Made by a program: the position numbers and the translations under genes
The notes under the pieces: model-generated
Database searches by the model: none
The model's input: only the letters and a program-made list of their open reading frames with translations
Told to the model about the DNA's origin: nothing
Part shown: in pieces, positions 12,001 to 17,728 of the stretch
Numbering within the stretch: the stretch's first letter is position 1
Layout of the letters: each line of letters opens with the position of its first letter
Assembly: GCF_038397785.1 (NCBI RefSeq)
Contig: NZ_CP151642.1
Location: 2,542,001-2,606,000 of the forward strand
Origin: Salinibacterium sp. TMP30
Lineage (GTDB): Bacteria > Actinomycetota > Actinomycetes > Actinomycetales > Microbacteriaceae
Direction: 5' to 3'
Length of the DNA stretch: 64,000 nucleotides

Positions 12001-13151
12001 GTATCACCTTGCTGAACGTTGGGCAGCTCGGTGGTTGCGACATCAACGCTTTGATTGGTAAAGGTCGAGAAATCTGAGGTGTTCGTGTAGCGAATAGAGC
12101 CCTCGCCCCGACCGATTCCGATGTTACTGAAGGAGTTCGCGCTATTGCGTAGTTGGGAGTAGCCGCCGCCGCCGCGGGAGTACTCCGCGATGTCACCCGC
12201 AATATTGCGGTCGCCCTCAAAGAGTGTGTAGCCCGCGCGTGCGCCGGAACTTACCGACTTAAAGCCCGTAAACGCGACCGTTAGGGGAGCGTCGCTCGCG
12301 CCTTCTCTGACATGACCCTCATAGAAGATAATCCGCTTTGGGTACGAATCGGAGTTGGACGGAATGAACTTCCCAAAATCGTAGATCACCGTCAACGACC
12401 AGCCTGCGAAGCAGCCCGCTCCCTGCGGTGTCCAAATGTTTCCCGCAGAAACCGTAAGGGGTGAACCTGCCGTAGCCCCGGAGAACGCCGATGTTACGTC
12501 CGAACCTGCACTGTAATAGAGGCTCGTAGATGTCCCCGCGGGGTCTTCGAGGATGCTTGCAGGAGCGAAGGAAGAGACCGGGGATGAACCGACTTTCAGT
12601 TGTACCGCCTGAGTTCGATAACCCGTCGCCGACCCCGGAGGCATAGTGGCGGTTCCTCGGTTGCCACCGGGTGAGGCGCAATACGCAGCCGATTGGCCGG
12701 TGAACGCACCCGTATTTGCACTCCAACTGAGGAAGGCTTTCGTTACGGTCGAGCCGGAAGGGATCGTTATGTTGGCTGAACTTGAGTTAGTAGTGAAACC
12801 GCCGACGGTGTTCGAGTTCTGCAGGTAGAAGTTGTCGTTGACGTTGTTGCCGTTTGACGACGAAGCCGAATGAAGGTCTGCACACGATCCAGTGCCCGAC
12901 TGAAACGCACCGAGGCACTCAAGAACACCGTTGCCCGCCATGACGAAGTCACCATTGACGGTGGTCTGATAGTTGGGAGCAGTGCCGCTGTTGGTACCCC
13001 ACTGAACAATTGCCGCTTCCGCTGGTGCTGCGGGAATCACGGTGAGCCCGGCGACCAGTAACCCGAAGGTGACGATACTCGCGATACCACTTATCACAGC
13101 ATTTCGAGGTCCCCGCTGGGAGCGCTCTGCCGCGATACGACCGTCTCGCAC
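1..13151 (-). CDS. Giant secreted DUF11/DUF7507-repeat surface protein (5' part; runs off left edge)
   Basis: This is one open frame of at least 4,383 codons. Codon phase is the same at the points I checked (for example 13151, 8930, 6110 and 110), and there is no stop before the left edge. I chose the GTG at 13151 because a GGGGGAG ribosome site lies 6 nt upstream. It begins a signal peptide: positively charged N-terminus, hydrophobic core near residues 20-38, and an AEA-type cleavage motif near residue 46. Residues about 47-400 form a Gly/Ser/Thr-rich all-beta head. An atypical DUF11-like module with a Cys pair follows (about 408-504), then 33 repeats of about 117 residues. Each repeat has GDT-Y-F, NTGNVTLT, DPLPGLS, WP, LAPGQ and QADVDAGS-type blocks. 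The family is associated with cell-surface or adhesive proteins. The C-terminal anchor is outside the window, so anchoring and function are unknown. Confidence 0.9.
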   Translation of the reverse strand, partial: MRDGRIAAERSQRGPRNAVISGIASIVTFGLLVAGLTVIPAAPAEAAIVQWGTNSGTAPNYQTTVNGDFVMAGNGVLECLGAFQSGTGSCADLHSASSSNGNNVNDNFYLQNSNTVGGFTTNSSSANITIPSGSTVTKAFLSWSANTGAFTGQSAAYCASPGGNRGTATMPPGSATGYRTQAVQLKVGSSPVSSFAPASILEDPAGTSTSLYYSAGSDVTSAFSGATAGSPLTVSAGNIWTPQGAGCFAGWSLTVIYDFGKFIPSNSDSYPKRIIFYEGHVREGASDAPLTVAFTGFKSVSSGARAGYTLFEGDRNIAGDIAEYSRGGGGYSQLRNSANSFSNIGIGRGEGSIRYTNTSDFSTFTNQSVDVATTELPNVQQGDTSVNMRMSTSGDSYLLRNVILSVPSAGINVQKTFDGALDVQSRTAAEAGTFTIKVTNSGVGTLQNIVVTDDQTNCARTLSGVTLAPLESYTYTCVANGLTTASYDTTADATASTVVGANSANGSDSTRVLLSSVELTKTSALAGGATGRGGDTLNYTFTVRNNGDSPLTAVAVTDPLPGLSAITYTWPTGTAGALAPGATATGRATYTLTQADVDAGSIANIATATGTDADGGVKPRSTSSRTTPIPVSAAFETTKTATYAGAGVGNVGDTVNYTFAVKNSGNVTLTSVAITDPLPGLSVLAVTWPGTPGTLTPGQTAMATATYTVTQANVDAGNIVNQASVSGRTPKNVAVTGVSNAATLATTPAAPAITTTKSGTVPAPKGVGDTVTYALSAKNTGNVTLAGVSISDPLPGLSALNYTWPSTAGVLAPGQTVTATATYTVTQADVDLSRVRNTASSSGTSPKGIIVTAASPRVDVPLQPRTPAVSLTKSGALAGGSAAGDTINYSFVLSNSGNVTLTNAGITDPLPGLSVISYGAWPNGSTGLLNPGQSVSATATYTVKQSDVDAGAVVNSATAKATPPSGADVTRTTPATVPITADAKLVVTKSGAITTGSGAVGSTVTYTFSVKNNGNVTLSQVALADPLSGISPISVTWPGASGVLAPSQTASATATYTIKQSDVDAGSVKNTASATARTPTGGTITQLSPQVVVPTITAVRGVETTKSATIAGSGTGAVGDVINYSFRAQNTGNVSLSGVTITDPLTGLSALVYTWPGATGVLSPGQSVTAQATYTIKQSDVDAGTVNNIATGSGKHAGITATDPSDQVTVPTVAASPGITTLKSGALAAGATGRAGDTVNFSVKLTNSGNVTLTSVAATDSLSDLSALAYGTWPSGVAGTLKPGESVTAAASYVLKQSDVDAGSVSNTATGAGTPPVGPAVTSTSPATVPITSGPALTVSKSGAVTTGNGSVGDTITFTFIVRNTGNVTVSGVAIADSLVDLSAVNFGAWPSGTSGQLAPNTQVSATATYAIKQADVNAGSVKNTATASGTTPAAGSVSATSPQAVVPTVASSPAIATTKSASVSGTGAVGDTITYTFTARNTGNVTLTGVAITDPLAGLSPLAYGVWPNAPSGTLQPNSQIAATSTYVIKQSDVDAGSVKNTATSTGSFGATTVNNPSPQVTTPTVAATRTISLTKSGALAAGATGVAGDVVTYNFVVRNTGNVTLTGVTLTDPLPGLSTVAFGAWPGAAGTLAPNTQVAASATYTLKQSDVDAGSVANSATTRGTPPTGAAVVATAPATVVVAPNGAIAVTKTGAVTSGSGGVGSTITFAFAITNPGNVTLTGVALADSLAGLSAPVFTWPTGTAGRIAPGQAATASATYTVKQADVDSGSVSNTATVSGRSPANATVTSIPSAAVVPTAPAAPQLTTTKSANVTSGAKVGDTVTYSITISNSGNQTLTGVSLTDSLIGLSTPAVTWPGVAGRLAPGQSATALANYTIKQADVDAGSITNRATSDGLAPGSVAVSDDSIDVVTTTVVAAPALSLAKTGALPSGSNARADEVVTYSFVLRNTGNVTVSGAAITDPLSGLSAISFGTWPGGAAGTLAPGAQVTATATYTVKQQDVDSGSIMNTASATGTGANGTGVSATDAATVPLVTSAKLTVTKSGAVTAGTGRVGDTITFSFVVRNTGNVTLTSTAISDSLADLSAVTFGAWPGGVAGTLAPNAQVTATATYTIKQSDVNVGSVSNTATASGTPPSGPVATATSTPAVVPTVGAAPSLETLKSATVSGTGRVGDTITYTLTARNTGNVTLTAVTLTDPLPGLSPPSLTWSGGVSGQLNPGGTVTGTATYTITQADVDAGSVKNIATASGTPPTGAVVTAPSSQLVTPTAAATPSIGVTKSGALAGGAQGVAGDIVTWSITLSNSGNVTLTSVNVSDSLPGISAVTYGTWPSSAGTLAPGQSVTATATSTLTQTDVDSGAVSNTATARGTPSRGSPASATAPATLTLASNASVTLDKTAAIVSPGTGVVGDTVRYTFTAQNTGNVTLTGVTIVDTHVGLSALTYAGWPSGTAGRLAPGQSITATADYVILQSDQNAGTVTNTASVSGKPPVGANATASSPTVSVNTATRAPGIITTKSASVAGTGAVGDIITYSITVANIGNVTLTSVSASDPLVGLSSLTYGAWPGGVTGTLPPSTQVVATARYTIKQADVDAGFVNNTATAQGTAPAAGVIADASDPIQTPTVATNSTLTFSKAGALQPGSLGVAGDTITYTFTARNAGNVTLTSVGVTDTLPDLGTITYTWPGVAGTLTPGQTVTATANYVVKQADVDAGSVVNAATAQASPPSGAAFAKNDSSTVSIAAAPRINVEKTAAVGGSGLEGDVITFTMTIRNTGNQTLTAVTLIDSLADLSVPNISWPGADNVLAPGQTAIATATYEIQLADINVGSVTNEAFVSAQPPGGAASVSGESGEVVVATGAQRPELRTTKTASVIPSPAAVGTTITYSFIVENTGNVTLENIVLDDPLLGASTPVLSTTVLDPGEIATATADYVITQIDVDAGSVLNTAKSQGATLSAVPVESALVSVTTATDIARPGITVTKSGTSASHAGDTVDWTFTVTNTGNVTVSGVALVDALAGVVPAFDPWPSGIAGQLNPGESVIARASSVVTQADVDAGAVINSVDASGTPSRGAVARATTSATVPLVAAPAISITKAENAVPTGRAVGDTVGFTFTVTNSGNVTLSDVSIDDPLAGVSAISYDDWAGNAAGTLGPNDVLTATASYVLTQEDVNRGYVDNASSVAASTPRGALLDQDSATVRVTTAAANPVLTTTKAAILSGSGNVGDTVNYTITVTNDGNVTVKNVAIADTLAGLSAIAYGSWPSPDRALAPGEFIAATASYTITQADVDFGSVSNTATGFGESAGDDSTVSDDSPSAVTSLVAQSASIVVTKSGELAPGATGRAGDDIVYSFTVTNTGNVSLMAVELTDSLPGITSLAYTWAPGSVAGELAPGAVVTAQASYTLTQTDVDSGAVMNTVTGTAQPPGGAAEIDGTAVSTVVVEPLASLSAVKTGTLRPGAIGAVGDIIDYAVTVTNTGNVTVHNGQLLDPLPGISDPVIDWPTPAQPGLLKVGESVTGTADYALTQADIDLGYIENTAEVGALTPNNQPVTAPTNTVVISTVRPAPLLGVNKSASVDAAGNGVGERGEEIVYTFVITNLGNVTISDIVLSDPLPGLSTPIVDWDVANTTRSLAPGESVTATASYTISQDDVNAGQVANTASASGTGAQGAAVTGNSPKVITKTVDPTSSVAVTKSGSLATGATGVAGDTVEYSFTVTNDGNVSLTSVDLIDQLPGLTAVTFGTWPSGTPGLLNPTDVVTATATYALAQSDIDAGSLVNTVNASALPPTGSAVLEPASATLALTPAPDLTVVKTGKLGGQPGEAGDVIDYTFSITNSGNVTFTGVVLLDSLPGVSAPAIVWPGVDRVLAPGESASATATYTVTQADVDAGEVSNTAEAIGVTPAGTEYFEYSAAAVTPTETRESSITIDKAGTTPDGARLGDLVSYVFTVRNAGNTTVTGVTIADPLVGLSTLAYSWPGASGELAPNGVATATATYELTQDDVDLGYVRNSADVVATSPTGAVSASVGPIDVATEAASGSVTVTKNGELAPGAAGFEGDTVNYSFTVRNSGNVTLSDVTLTDPLLNLSALTYTWPTATDGELAPGQSATAVASYVLTQADVDAGGVDNTVTADANMPAGGTVRDTASETVIVAAAPVLSPVKSGINLDGGVGEVGDTIQYTLTVTNNGNVTLYDGRLLDPLPGLSVPVITWPDPAKPGEVPVGEAVVGVATYQLTQEDVDRGFISNIADMSAETPDRVLVVETSNEVIVPTVLAAPSITVTKVGTPRASAEVGDTIDYEFQILNSGNVTLDTVTLSDPLPDLSGLAIVWPTPASPNVLAPGEVATASATYVVTQADVDAGSIINIASAEGSDPDDTAVTDDSEP
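60..11640 (-). repeat. 33-copy array of ~352-bp DUF11/DUF7507 coding repeats with a 3-repeat super-period
   Basis: The QADVDAGS-type block recurs 33 times, near plus-strand positions 81, 434, 798, 1141 and so on to 11012 and 11360. Mean spacing is about 352 bp (117 codons). The linker and first strand come in three types in fixed order. One type carries SGALAxGATGxAGD; it recurs about every 1,055 bp, near 11560, 10510, 9460, 8400, 7340, 6280, 5220, 3125, 2045 and 990. A shortened version lies near 4180. The other two types are a T-K-S-G-A-V form after a VPI linker and a T-K-S-A form after a VPT linker. Repeats are diverged at nucleotide level, so this is an old array, not a recent tandem duplication. 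Confidence 0.85.
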
Positions 13152-13157
13152 TTTCCA

Positions 13158-13164
13158 CTCCCCC
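13158..13164 (-). promoter_or_regulatory. Ribosome binding site deciding the giant gene's GTG start
   Basis: A GGGGGAG purine run on the minus strand sits 6 nt before the GTG at 13151. The frame stays open upstream to about 13290, with further GTG codons. This is the only one with a good ribosome site, and the only one placing a normal signal peptide at the N-terminus. Confidence 0.6.
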
Positions 13165-13383
13165 GGATAAATCCCTTCAACTTTGTGGGTCACCACACTG
13201 CTGAAAAATTGCTCTTCGGGTGAGCGCGTCACCCTCAACCCTAGACAAGAAATCGAACTCTGGGGCGAGAACCTCAGGAAAGAGTGCTAATGGAACACCC
13301 CAGTGCACGGGTGGAACCACTCGTCCCATCGCTTAGACGGGCCGGCGCGGCAGCACAAGCGCTACGACTGTTAATCTCAGAGC

Positions 13384-14244
13384 ATGCAGCCAATGTGGAG
13401 TCCTGATGGCCCCGATCTTGTCGTTCACGGAGACAACCTCCACGCGATCGGTACCCTCCCTGACGAGAGTTTCAGGTTGATCTACATTGATCCACCGTTC
13501 AACACGGGTCGCACACAGTCACGTCAGGGCATAGCGACCAAACGATCCACGGATGGTACTCGGGTCGGGTTTGGGGGAAACACTTACGAGACCGTCAAAG
13601 GCGCCCTCTACTCGTACGACGACCGGTTCGCCGACTATTGGGAGTTTCTCGAACCCCGACTCCAGGAGGCCTGGCGCCTGCTTGATGACCGCGGCACCCT
13701 CTACCTACACCTTGATTTCCGCGAAGTTCACTACGCGAAAGTTGCCCTAGACGCACTTTTCGGTCGCGAGAGTTTTCTCAACGAAATCATCTGGGCCTAC
13801 GACTACGGTGCCCGTGCCACCAAGAAGTGGCCCTCAAAACACGACACGATCCTCGTTTACGTGAAAAACCCGAAGAACTACTACTTCAACAACGAAGAGG
13901 TCGACCGCGAACCGTATATGGCTCCGGGACTCGTCACTGCCGAAAAGGCGGCGCGAGGCAAGCTGCCAACGGACGTCTGGTGGCACACCATCGTCTCCCC
14001 GACTGGCAAAGAGAAGACCGGCTACGCGACCCAAAAACCGGAAGGAATTCTGAGGCGCATCATTCAGGCATCCAGCCAGCCTGGCGACTGGGTGCTCGAC
14101 TTCTTCGCCGGCAGTGGCACGACCGGGGCCGTCGCGCAGGCACTACATCGGCGCGTCGTGCTCGTCGAGCAGAACCCGGCCGCGATCGAAATCATCGCCC
14201 GTCGTCTCTCCCACGAGACCGTATTCGCTAACATGAGCGCATGA
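13384..14244 (+). CDS. Orphan site-specific DNA methyltransferase (adenine-N6/cytosine-N4 type)
   Basis: A 286-residue SAM-dependent DNA amino-methyltransferase. The catalytic motif IV appears as DPPF at residues 36-39, and the SAM-binding motif FAGSGTT follows near residues 241-247. Motif IV ahead of motif I is the beta-class order, with the target-recognition region between them. No restriction endonuclease gene is adjacent, so it looks like a solitary methyltransferase (regulatory, or an orphan of a restriction system). Its last codons overlap the next gene by an ATGA junction, implying translational coupling to the HAD phosphatase. No clear Shine-Dalgarno precedes the ATG. The recognition sequence cannot be read from the protein. 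Confidence 0.85.
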   Translation: MQPMWSPDGPDLVVHGDNLHAIGTLPDESFRLIYIDPPFNTGRTQSRQGIATKRSTDGTRVGFGGNTYETVKGALYSYDDRFADYWEFLEPRLQEAWRLLDDRGTLYLHLDFREVHYAKVALDALFGRESFLNEIIWAYDYGARATKKWPSKHDTILVYVKNPKNYYFNNEEVDREPYMAPGLVTAEKAARGKLPTDVWWHTIVSPTGKEKTGYATQKPEGILRRIIQASSQPGDWVLDFFAGSGTTGAVAQALHRRVVLVEQNPAAIEIIARRLSHETVFANMSA

Positions 14245-15017
14245 GAAATCGCGGCGAAATCGAATGCTGGCTCACCGACATGGATGGTGTGCTCGTTCAT
14301 GAGAACAACCCGGTGCCGGGCGCGGCAGAACTGTTGCAGCAGTGGCGCGAAGAAGGCAAGCCCTACCTGGTGCTCACCAACAACTCGATTTTCACCCCGC
14401 GCGACTTGAGTGCGCGCCTCAGAGCGTCGGGACTCGAGGTTCCAGAATCAGCCATCTGGACCTCAGCGCTAGCAACGGCAGATTTCTTGAAGGAACAGGT
14501 CCCGGGCGGCAGCGCCTTCGTCATCGGGGAGGCCGGCATCACCACCGCTCTCCACGAAGCCGGGTTCATCATGACCGAAACCGACCCTGACTATGTCGTG
14601 ATCGGCGAGACCCGCAATTACTCGTTCGAAGCAATCACCAAGGCGATTCGCCTGATCGGCAACGGCAGTCGGTTTATTGCAACTAACCCGGATGCCACCG
14701 GCCCCAGCGCAGACGGCCCCATGCCCGCAACGGGAGCCGTGGCCGCTCTCATCACTAAAGCCACAGGCCGACAACCCTATATTGTGGGAAAGCCGAACCC
14801 GATGATGTTCCGTTCTGCGCTGAACAAGATTGGTGCGCACAGCGAGACCACCGGAATGATCGGTGACCGCATGGACACCGACATCGTTGCCGGCATCGAG
14901 GCAGGACTCCACACCGTGCTGGTGCTCACAGGCATCAGCGATCAAAAAGAGATTGACCGCTACCCTTTCCGTCCCCACGAGGTGCTCGACAGCGTGGCCG
15001 ACCTGCTCAACAAATAG
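14241..15017 (+). CDS. HAD-IIA family sugar/nucleotide phosphatase (NagD-like)
   Basis: A 258-residue HAD hydrolase of subfamily IIA. The nucleophile motif DMDGVL lies at residues 13-18, a TNNS motif II near residue 50, and a GKPNP motif in the C-terminal half. A GDRMDTDI motif IV supplies the metal-binding acidic residues. NagD-like enzymes dephosphorylate small phosphomonoesters in the cytosol; the substrate is not readable here. The start ATG overlaps the stop of the upstream methyltransferase (ATGA), so the two are co-translated. That pairing may be only positional. Confidence 0.85.
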   Translation: MRNRGEIECWLTDMDGVLVHENNPVPGAAELLQQWREEGKPYLVLTNNSIFTPRDLSARLRASGLEVPESAIWTSALATADFLKEQVPGGSAFVIGEAGITTALHEAGFIMTETDPDYVVIGETRNYSFEAITKAIRLIGNGSRFIATNPDATGPSADGPMPATGAVAALITKATGRQPYIVGKPNPMMFRSALNKIGAHSETTGMIGDRMDTDIVAGIEAGLHTVLVLTGISDQKEIDRYPFRPHEVLDSVADLLNK

Positions 15018-15053
15018 AGCGGGCTGCTCAAGCTTCTACTGGTCAAGCGTCGG

Positions 15054-16205
15054 CTATTCGCCATCGGCTTCAGCAGCTACTTGAGGTTGCGCAACAGACT
15101 CCGTGAGTGCTTCGCTGCCGCTTCGGGTAGCAAAGCAGTAATAGTCGCGCTGACCGGCATCCCAACTTTGGGCGGTCGGTGCGAAACTTGCCACCAGTTC
15201 AAGATCAGCAAAAGACTCGGCCGCCGCGTAGTTGATGACCGCATCGGTGGAGCACAAGGAAGTCGTTCGGGATACGAGGTCGTCAACCTCCGGAAAAGGC
15301 GCCGAGACTGCGTCGTCGAACTGGCCTCGTTTCAGAAGCTGCGCTGCGTGCGGTTGCGCACACTCGATGACGGTGTACTCGTCTTGCCACGCCGAATCGA
15401 ACGGCTCAAGACATTCTCCACCGAGGAGCTCGTTCCACGCATAGGTTCCCCCGGGGAGCGGACCAATCGTCGGCGCTGCGCTTGCGGTATCAGTCGGTGA
15501 CGGCGTCGCGACCGCAGCGGGAGTAATCGAATCGCCAATCCGTGTGCCTGCCAAGAAGAGGGCGGTGAGCGCGAGCGCCGCCACAAGTCCGGTGGCGATA
15601 GAGATCGCGAAAAGCTGCCCGCGCGGAATGGGAGGACGGGGCGCTTGAGGTGCACGCGGACGGGTGATCGCCGCGGGAACCAGAGCTCCGCGCGGTTGGT
15701 CTTCGTACTCAACAAACTGTTCGTCGCCGAAGAGCGCACCAACGGCATCATGCTCGACAGATTCATCTTCTGGCCCCGCAGCCGACACCGAGTGTGCACC
15801 AATAATCTCGGTTGCGCCCTCAAGATCAGAATCCACTGCTGCAGGCATCCGGAGTTGGCGCCGAGTCGGTAGGTCCATGGCTGCCGTGGGCAGGTCAGCT
15901 GCGGTAATTGCCGCAGTCGGCAGGTCGGCAGCGTCGATCGCCGCAGTGGGCACATCGCTGGCATCTGAGCTGCCCTGGGGAATGTCCGCGACGTCCATGA
16001 GACCCGTCGGCATGTCCTCGACGTTGAGCGCCTCGGTTGCGGGCGGCTCGGAGACGGGCGGCTCGGTTGCGGGCGGCTCGCTGTCTGGCAGCACGAGTTC
16101 GGGCAACTCAGGCTCGGGTTCAGTCGGCGTCAAGCCCCAACTGAAGGCAGGCTCGTGCGGCTGTTGCTCGTCGTCGGAGCCGGAAGAATGGTCTCCCGGG
16201 GTCAC
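15054..16205 (-). CDS. Septum-formation-like membrane protein with acidic, Pro-rich repeat N-terminus
   Basis: A 383-residue protein. A long acidic, proline-rich cytoplasmic part (residues 1-195) precedes one transmembrane helix (about 197-220) and a Ser/Thr/Pro linker. The extracellular domain (about 250-365) has four Cys and a G-E-C...ECAQPH pattern like the actinobacterial Septum_form family. Residues 61-110 are five imperfect decapeptides of the form D-x-A-D-x-P-T-A-A-I. The ATG overlaps the pyrE stop (ATGA), so it is the second gene of a pyrE operon. It is convergent with the HAD gene. A role at the division septum is inferred from family resemblance only; it may be a general envelope protein. 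Confidence 0.65.
   Translation of the reverse strand: MTPGDHSSGSDDEQQPHEPAFSWGLTPTEPEPELPELVLPDSEPPATEPPVSEPPATEALNVEDMPTGLMDVADIPQGSSDASDVPTAAIDAADLPTAAITAADLPTAAMDLPTRRQLRMPAAVDSDLEGATEIIGAHSVSAAGPEDESVEHDAVGALFGDEQFVEYEDQPRGALVPAAITRPRAPQAPRPPIPRGQLFAISIATGLVAALALTALFLAGTRIGDSITPAAVATPSPTDTASAAPTIGPLPGGTYAWNELLGGECLEPFDSAWQDEYTVIECAQPHAAQLLKRGQFDDAVSAPFPEVDDLVSRTTSLCSTDAVINYAAAESFADLELVASFAPTAQSWDAGQRDYYCFATRSGSEALTESVAQPQVAAEADGE
15876..16025 (-). repeat. Five 30-bp in-frame tandem repeats (decapeptide)
   Basis: Codons 61-110 of the septum-formation-like protein encode five consecutive ten-residue units: NVEDMPTGLM, DVADIPQGSS, DASDVPTAAI, DAADLPTAAI and TAADLPTAAM. The last three are close to identical, so copy number could vary between strains. 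Confidence 0.75.
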
Positions 16206-16753
16206 GGGGTCAGTCCCAGATCACCAAGCCCGATCGCAGAAAAATATGGGTAGCCGGCCGCTTCAATGCGCTCTTTCGCGCCCGTGTCACGATCGACGAC
16301 GACGGCAACCCCGGCGATGATCGCGCCAACCTTCTCCAGCGCCTCAATCGCAGCTAGGGGCGATCCGCCCGTGGTCGACGTATCCTCAAGCACAATCACT
16401 CGCTTGCCCTCAAGCTCAGGCCCCTCAACCTGACGGCCTCGGCCGTGGTCCTTGGGCTCCTTGCGCACAACGAAAGCGTCATAGCTGGCGCCACGGGCGG
16501 CACCCTGGTGAAGGATCGCCGCCGCGACAGGATCAGCGCCCATCGTCATCCCACCAACAGCGGTCACGTCGGGGATGTCAGCGATTAGATCAAGCATCAC
16601 CTGACCAATCAGCGGAGCAACGCGGTGGTCAAGGCTGACGCGGCGCAGATCCACGTAGTAGCTCGCCTGCTTGCCGCTGGTCAACGTGAAGTCGCCATGG
16701 AAGACGGCATCGGCGGAAATGAAGTCAATGAGCTGCTGCTTGGCGTCGGTCAC
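16202..16753 (-). CDS. pyrE: Orotate phosphoribosyltransferase
   Basis: Transfers phosphoribose from PRPP to orotate in pyrimidine synthesis. The PRPP-binding signature VIVLEDTSTTGGS is present. Conserved N-terminal elements (DFTLTSGKQASYYVDLR) and the AVGGMTMGADP loop are also visible. The frame opens at 16810, but the extra 19 residues are atypical, would run into the divergent xth promoter, and match no family extension. I prefer the GTG at 16753, which begins V-T-D-A-K-Q and gives 183 residues. The stop overlaps the ATG of the downstream septum-like gene. Confidence 0.9.
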   Translation of the reverse strand: MTDAKQQLIDFISADAVFHGDFTLTSGKQASYYVDLRRVSLDHRVAPLIGQVMLDLIADIPDVTAVGGMTMGADPVAAAILHQGAARGASYDAFVVRKEPKDHGRGRQVEGPELEGKRVIVLEDTSTTGGSPLAAIEALEKVGAIIAGVAVVVDRDTGAKERIEAAGYPYFSAIGLGDLGLTP

Positions 16754-16773
16754 GAGTACACAATACCCATGCG

Positions 16774-16801
16774 TTGCCCAATCCGGGGGTAGACCTATTA
16801 G
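16774..16801 (+). promoter_or_regulatory. Candidate sigma-70-type promoter for exonuclease III (near-leaderless)
   Basis: TTGCCC (16774-16779) and TATTAG (16796-16801) are separated by 16 nt. The predicted start of transcription falls about 2 nt before the ATG at 16811. There is no Shine-Dalgarno, so xth may be translated from a leaderless mRNA, which is common in actinobacteria. Confidence 0.45.
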
Positions 16802-16810
16802 CGTTGACAT

Positions 16811-17647
16811 ATGCGTATTGCTACATGGAACGTGAATTCAATTCGAACCCGCGTCAGTCGCGTCGTTGATTGGATGCTTCGGGAAGACATTGACGTTCTG
16901 GCAATGCAAGAAATCAAGTGCAAGCCCGAGCAGTTTCCTCATGACGCGTTCGCCGACGCGGGCTACGAGGTAGAACTCCACGGCCTGAGCCAGTGGAACG
17001 GGGTCGCATTCGCCAGTCGACTGCCCATGGATGACGTCAGCATCGGTTTCGACACCCAACCCGGCTTCGGTAAGCCGCTCGACGACGGCACGATTCCCAT
17101 CGAGGCACGCGCTCTCGGAGTCACCGTCGAGGGTGCCCGCTTGTGGAGCCTGTACGTTCCCAATGGCCGAGAACTCGACAACCCGCACTACCCATACAAG
17201 CTGGAGTGGCTGGCCAATCTCGCCACGCAAGCAAGCAACTGGATGCGCGATAACCCCGAACAACCACTCGCCCTCATGGGTGACTTCAATATTGCACCAC
17301 TCGACGTCGACGTGTGGGACATTGCGGCGTTCGAGGGGAAGACCCATGTGAGCGCACCCGAGCGCGCCGCTTTTACGGCGTTTGGAGATTCCGGTCTCAT
17401 TGATGCGCTGCGCAGTCGCGGCATCGAGGGATACACCTACTGGGACTACCAGCGGCTCCGGTTTCCGCGCAACGAGGGCATGCGCATCGACTTCATTCTG
17501 GGCTCGCCACGGTTTGACGAGCTCATCACCGGTGCATCAATTCACCGGGAAGAGCGCAAGGGCGACGGACCAAGCGACCACGTTCCTGTTGTCGTCGACC
17601 TCGCGATCGACACCGAGAACGACGACGATCGGCCCATGTTCCTGTAG
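16811..17647 (+). CDS. xthA: Exodeoxyribonuclease III / AP endonuclease
   Basis: A 278-residue enzyme of the exonuclease-endonuclease-phosphatase fold, acting in base-excision repair by cutting at abasic sites and trimming 3' ends. Visible motifs are the N-terminal ATWNVNSIRTR, the metal-binding QEIKC, the catalytic GDFNIAP and the C-terminal SDHVPV. Length matches XthA. It is divergent from pyrE and convergent with clpB, with a shared hairpin terminator between. The ATG start has no ribosome site, in keeping with a leaderless transcript. Confidence 0.93.
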   Translation: MRIATWNVNSIRTRVSRVVDWMLREDIDVLAMQEIKCKPEQFPHDAFADAGYEVELHGLSQWNGVAFASRLPMDDVSIGFDTQPGFGKPLDDGTIPIEARALGVTVEGARLWSLYVPNGRELDNPHYPYKLEWLANLATQASNWMRDNPEQPLALMGDFNIAPLDVDVWDIAAFEGKTHVSAPERAAFTAFGDSGLIDALRSRGIEGYTYWDYQRLRFPRNEGMRIDFILGSPRFDELITGASIHREERKGDGPSDHVPVVVDLAIDTENDDDRPMFL

Positions 17648-17669
17648 TCGTGGCGCGAAGGTCGCCGCT

Positions 17670-17698
17670 TCCGGCCACTAGGTTTCTCGGTGGCCGGA
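17670..17698. terminator. Hairpin between convergent xthA and clpB
   Basis: TCCGGCCAC at 17670-17678 pairs perfectly with GTGGCCGGA at 17690-17698 around an 11-nt loop, in the 81-bp gap between convergent genes. There is no strong U tract. It could serve both directions. Confidence 0.6.
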
Positions 17699-17728
17699 GC
17701 TTCTGGGTGGCGGCAGCTTCTCGGTAGC

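Noticed and set aside
13384-14244. Restriction-modification or BREX/DISARM-type defence system around the methyltransferase
   Set aside because: Neighbours are a surface protein, a HAD phosphatase and pyrE; no nuclease, helicase or other defence gene is adjacent.
16754-16810. Longer pyrE start at 16810
   Set aside because: The added 19 residues overlap the xthA promoter region and directly abut the divergent start; the GTG at 16753 gives the usual N-terminus.
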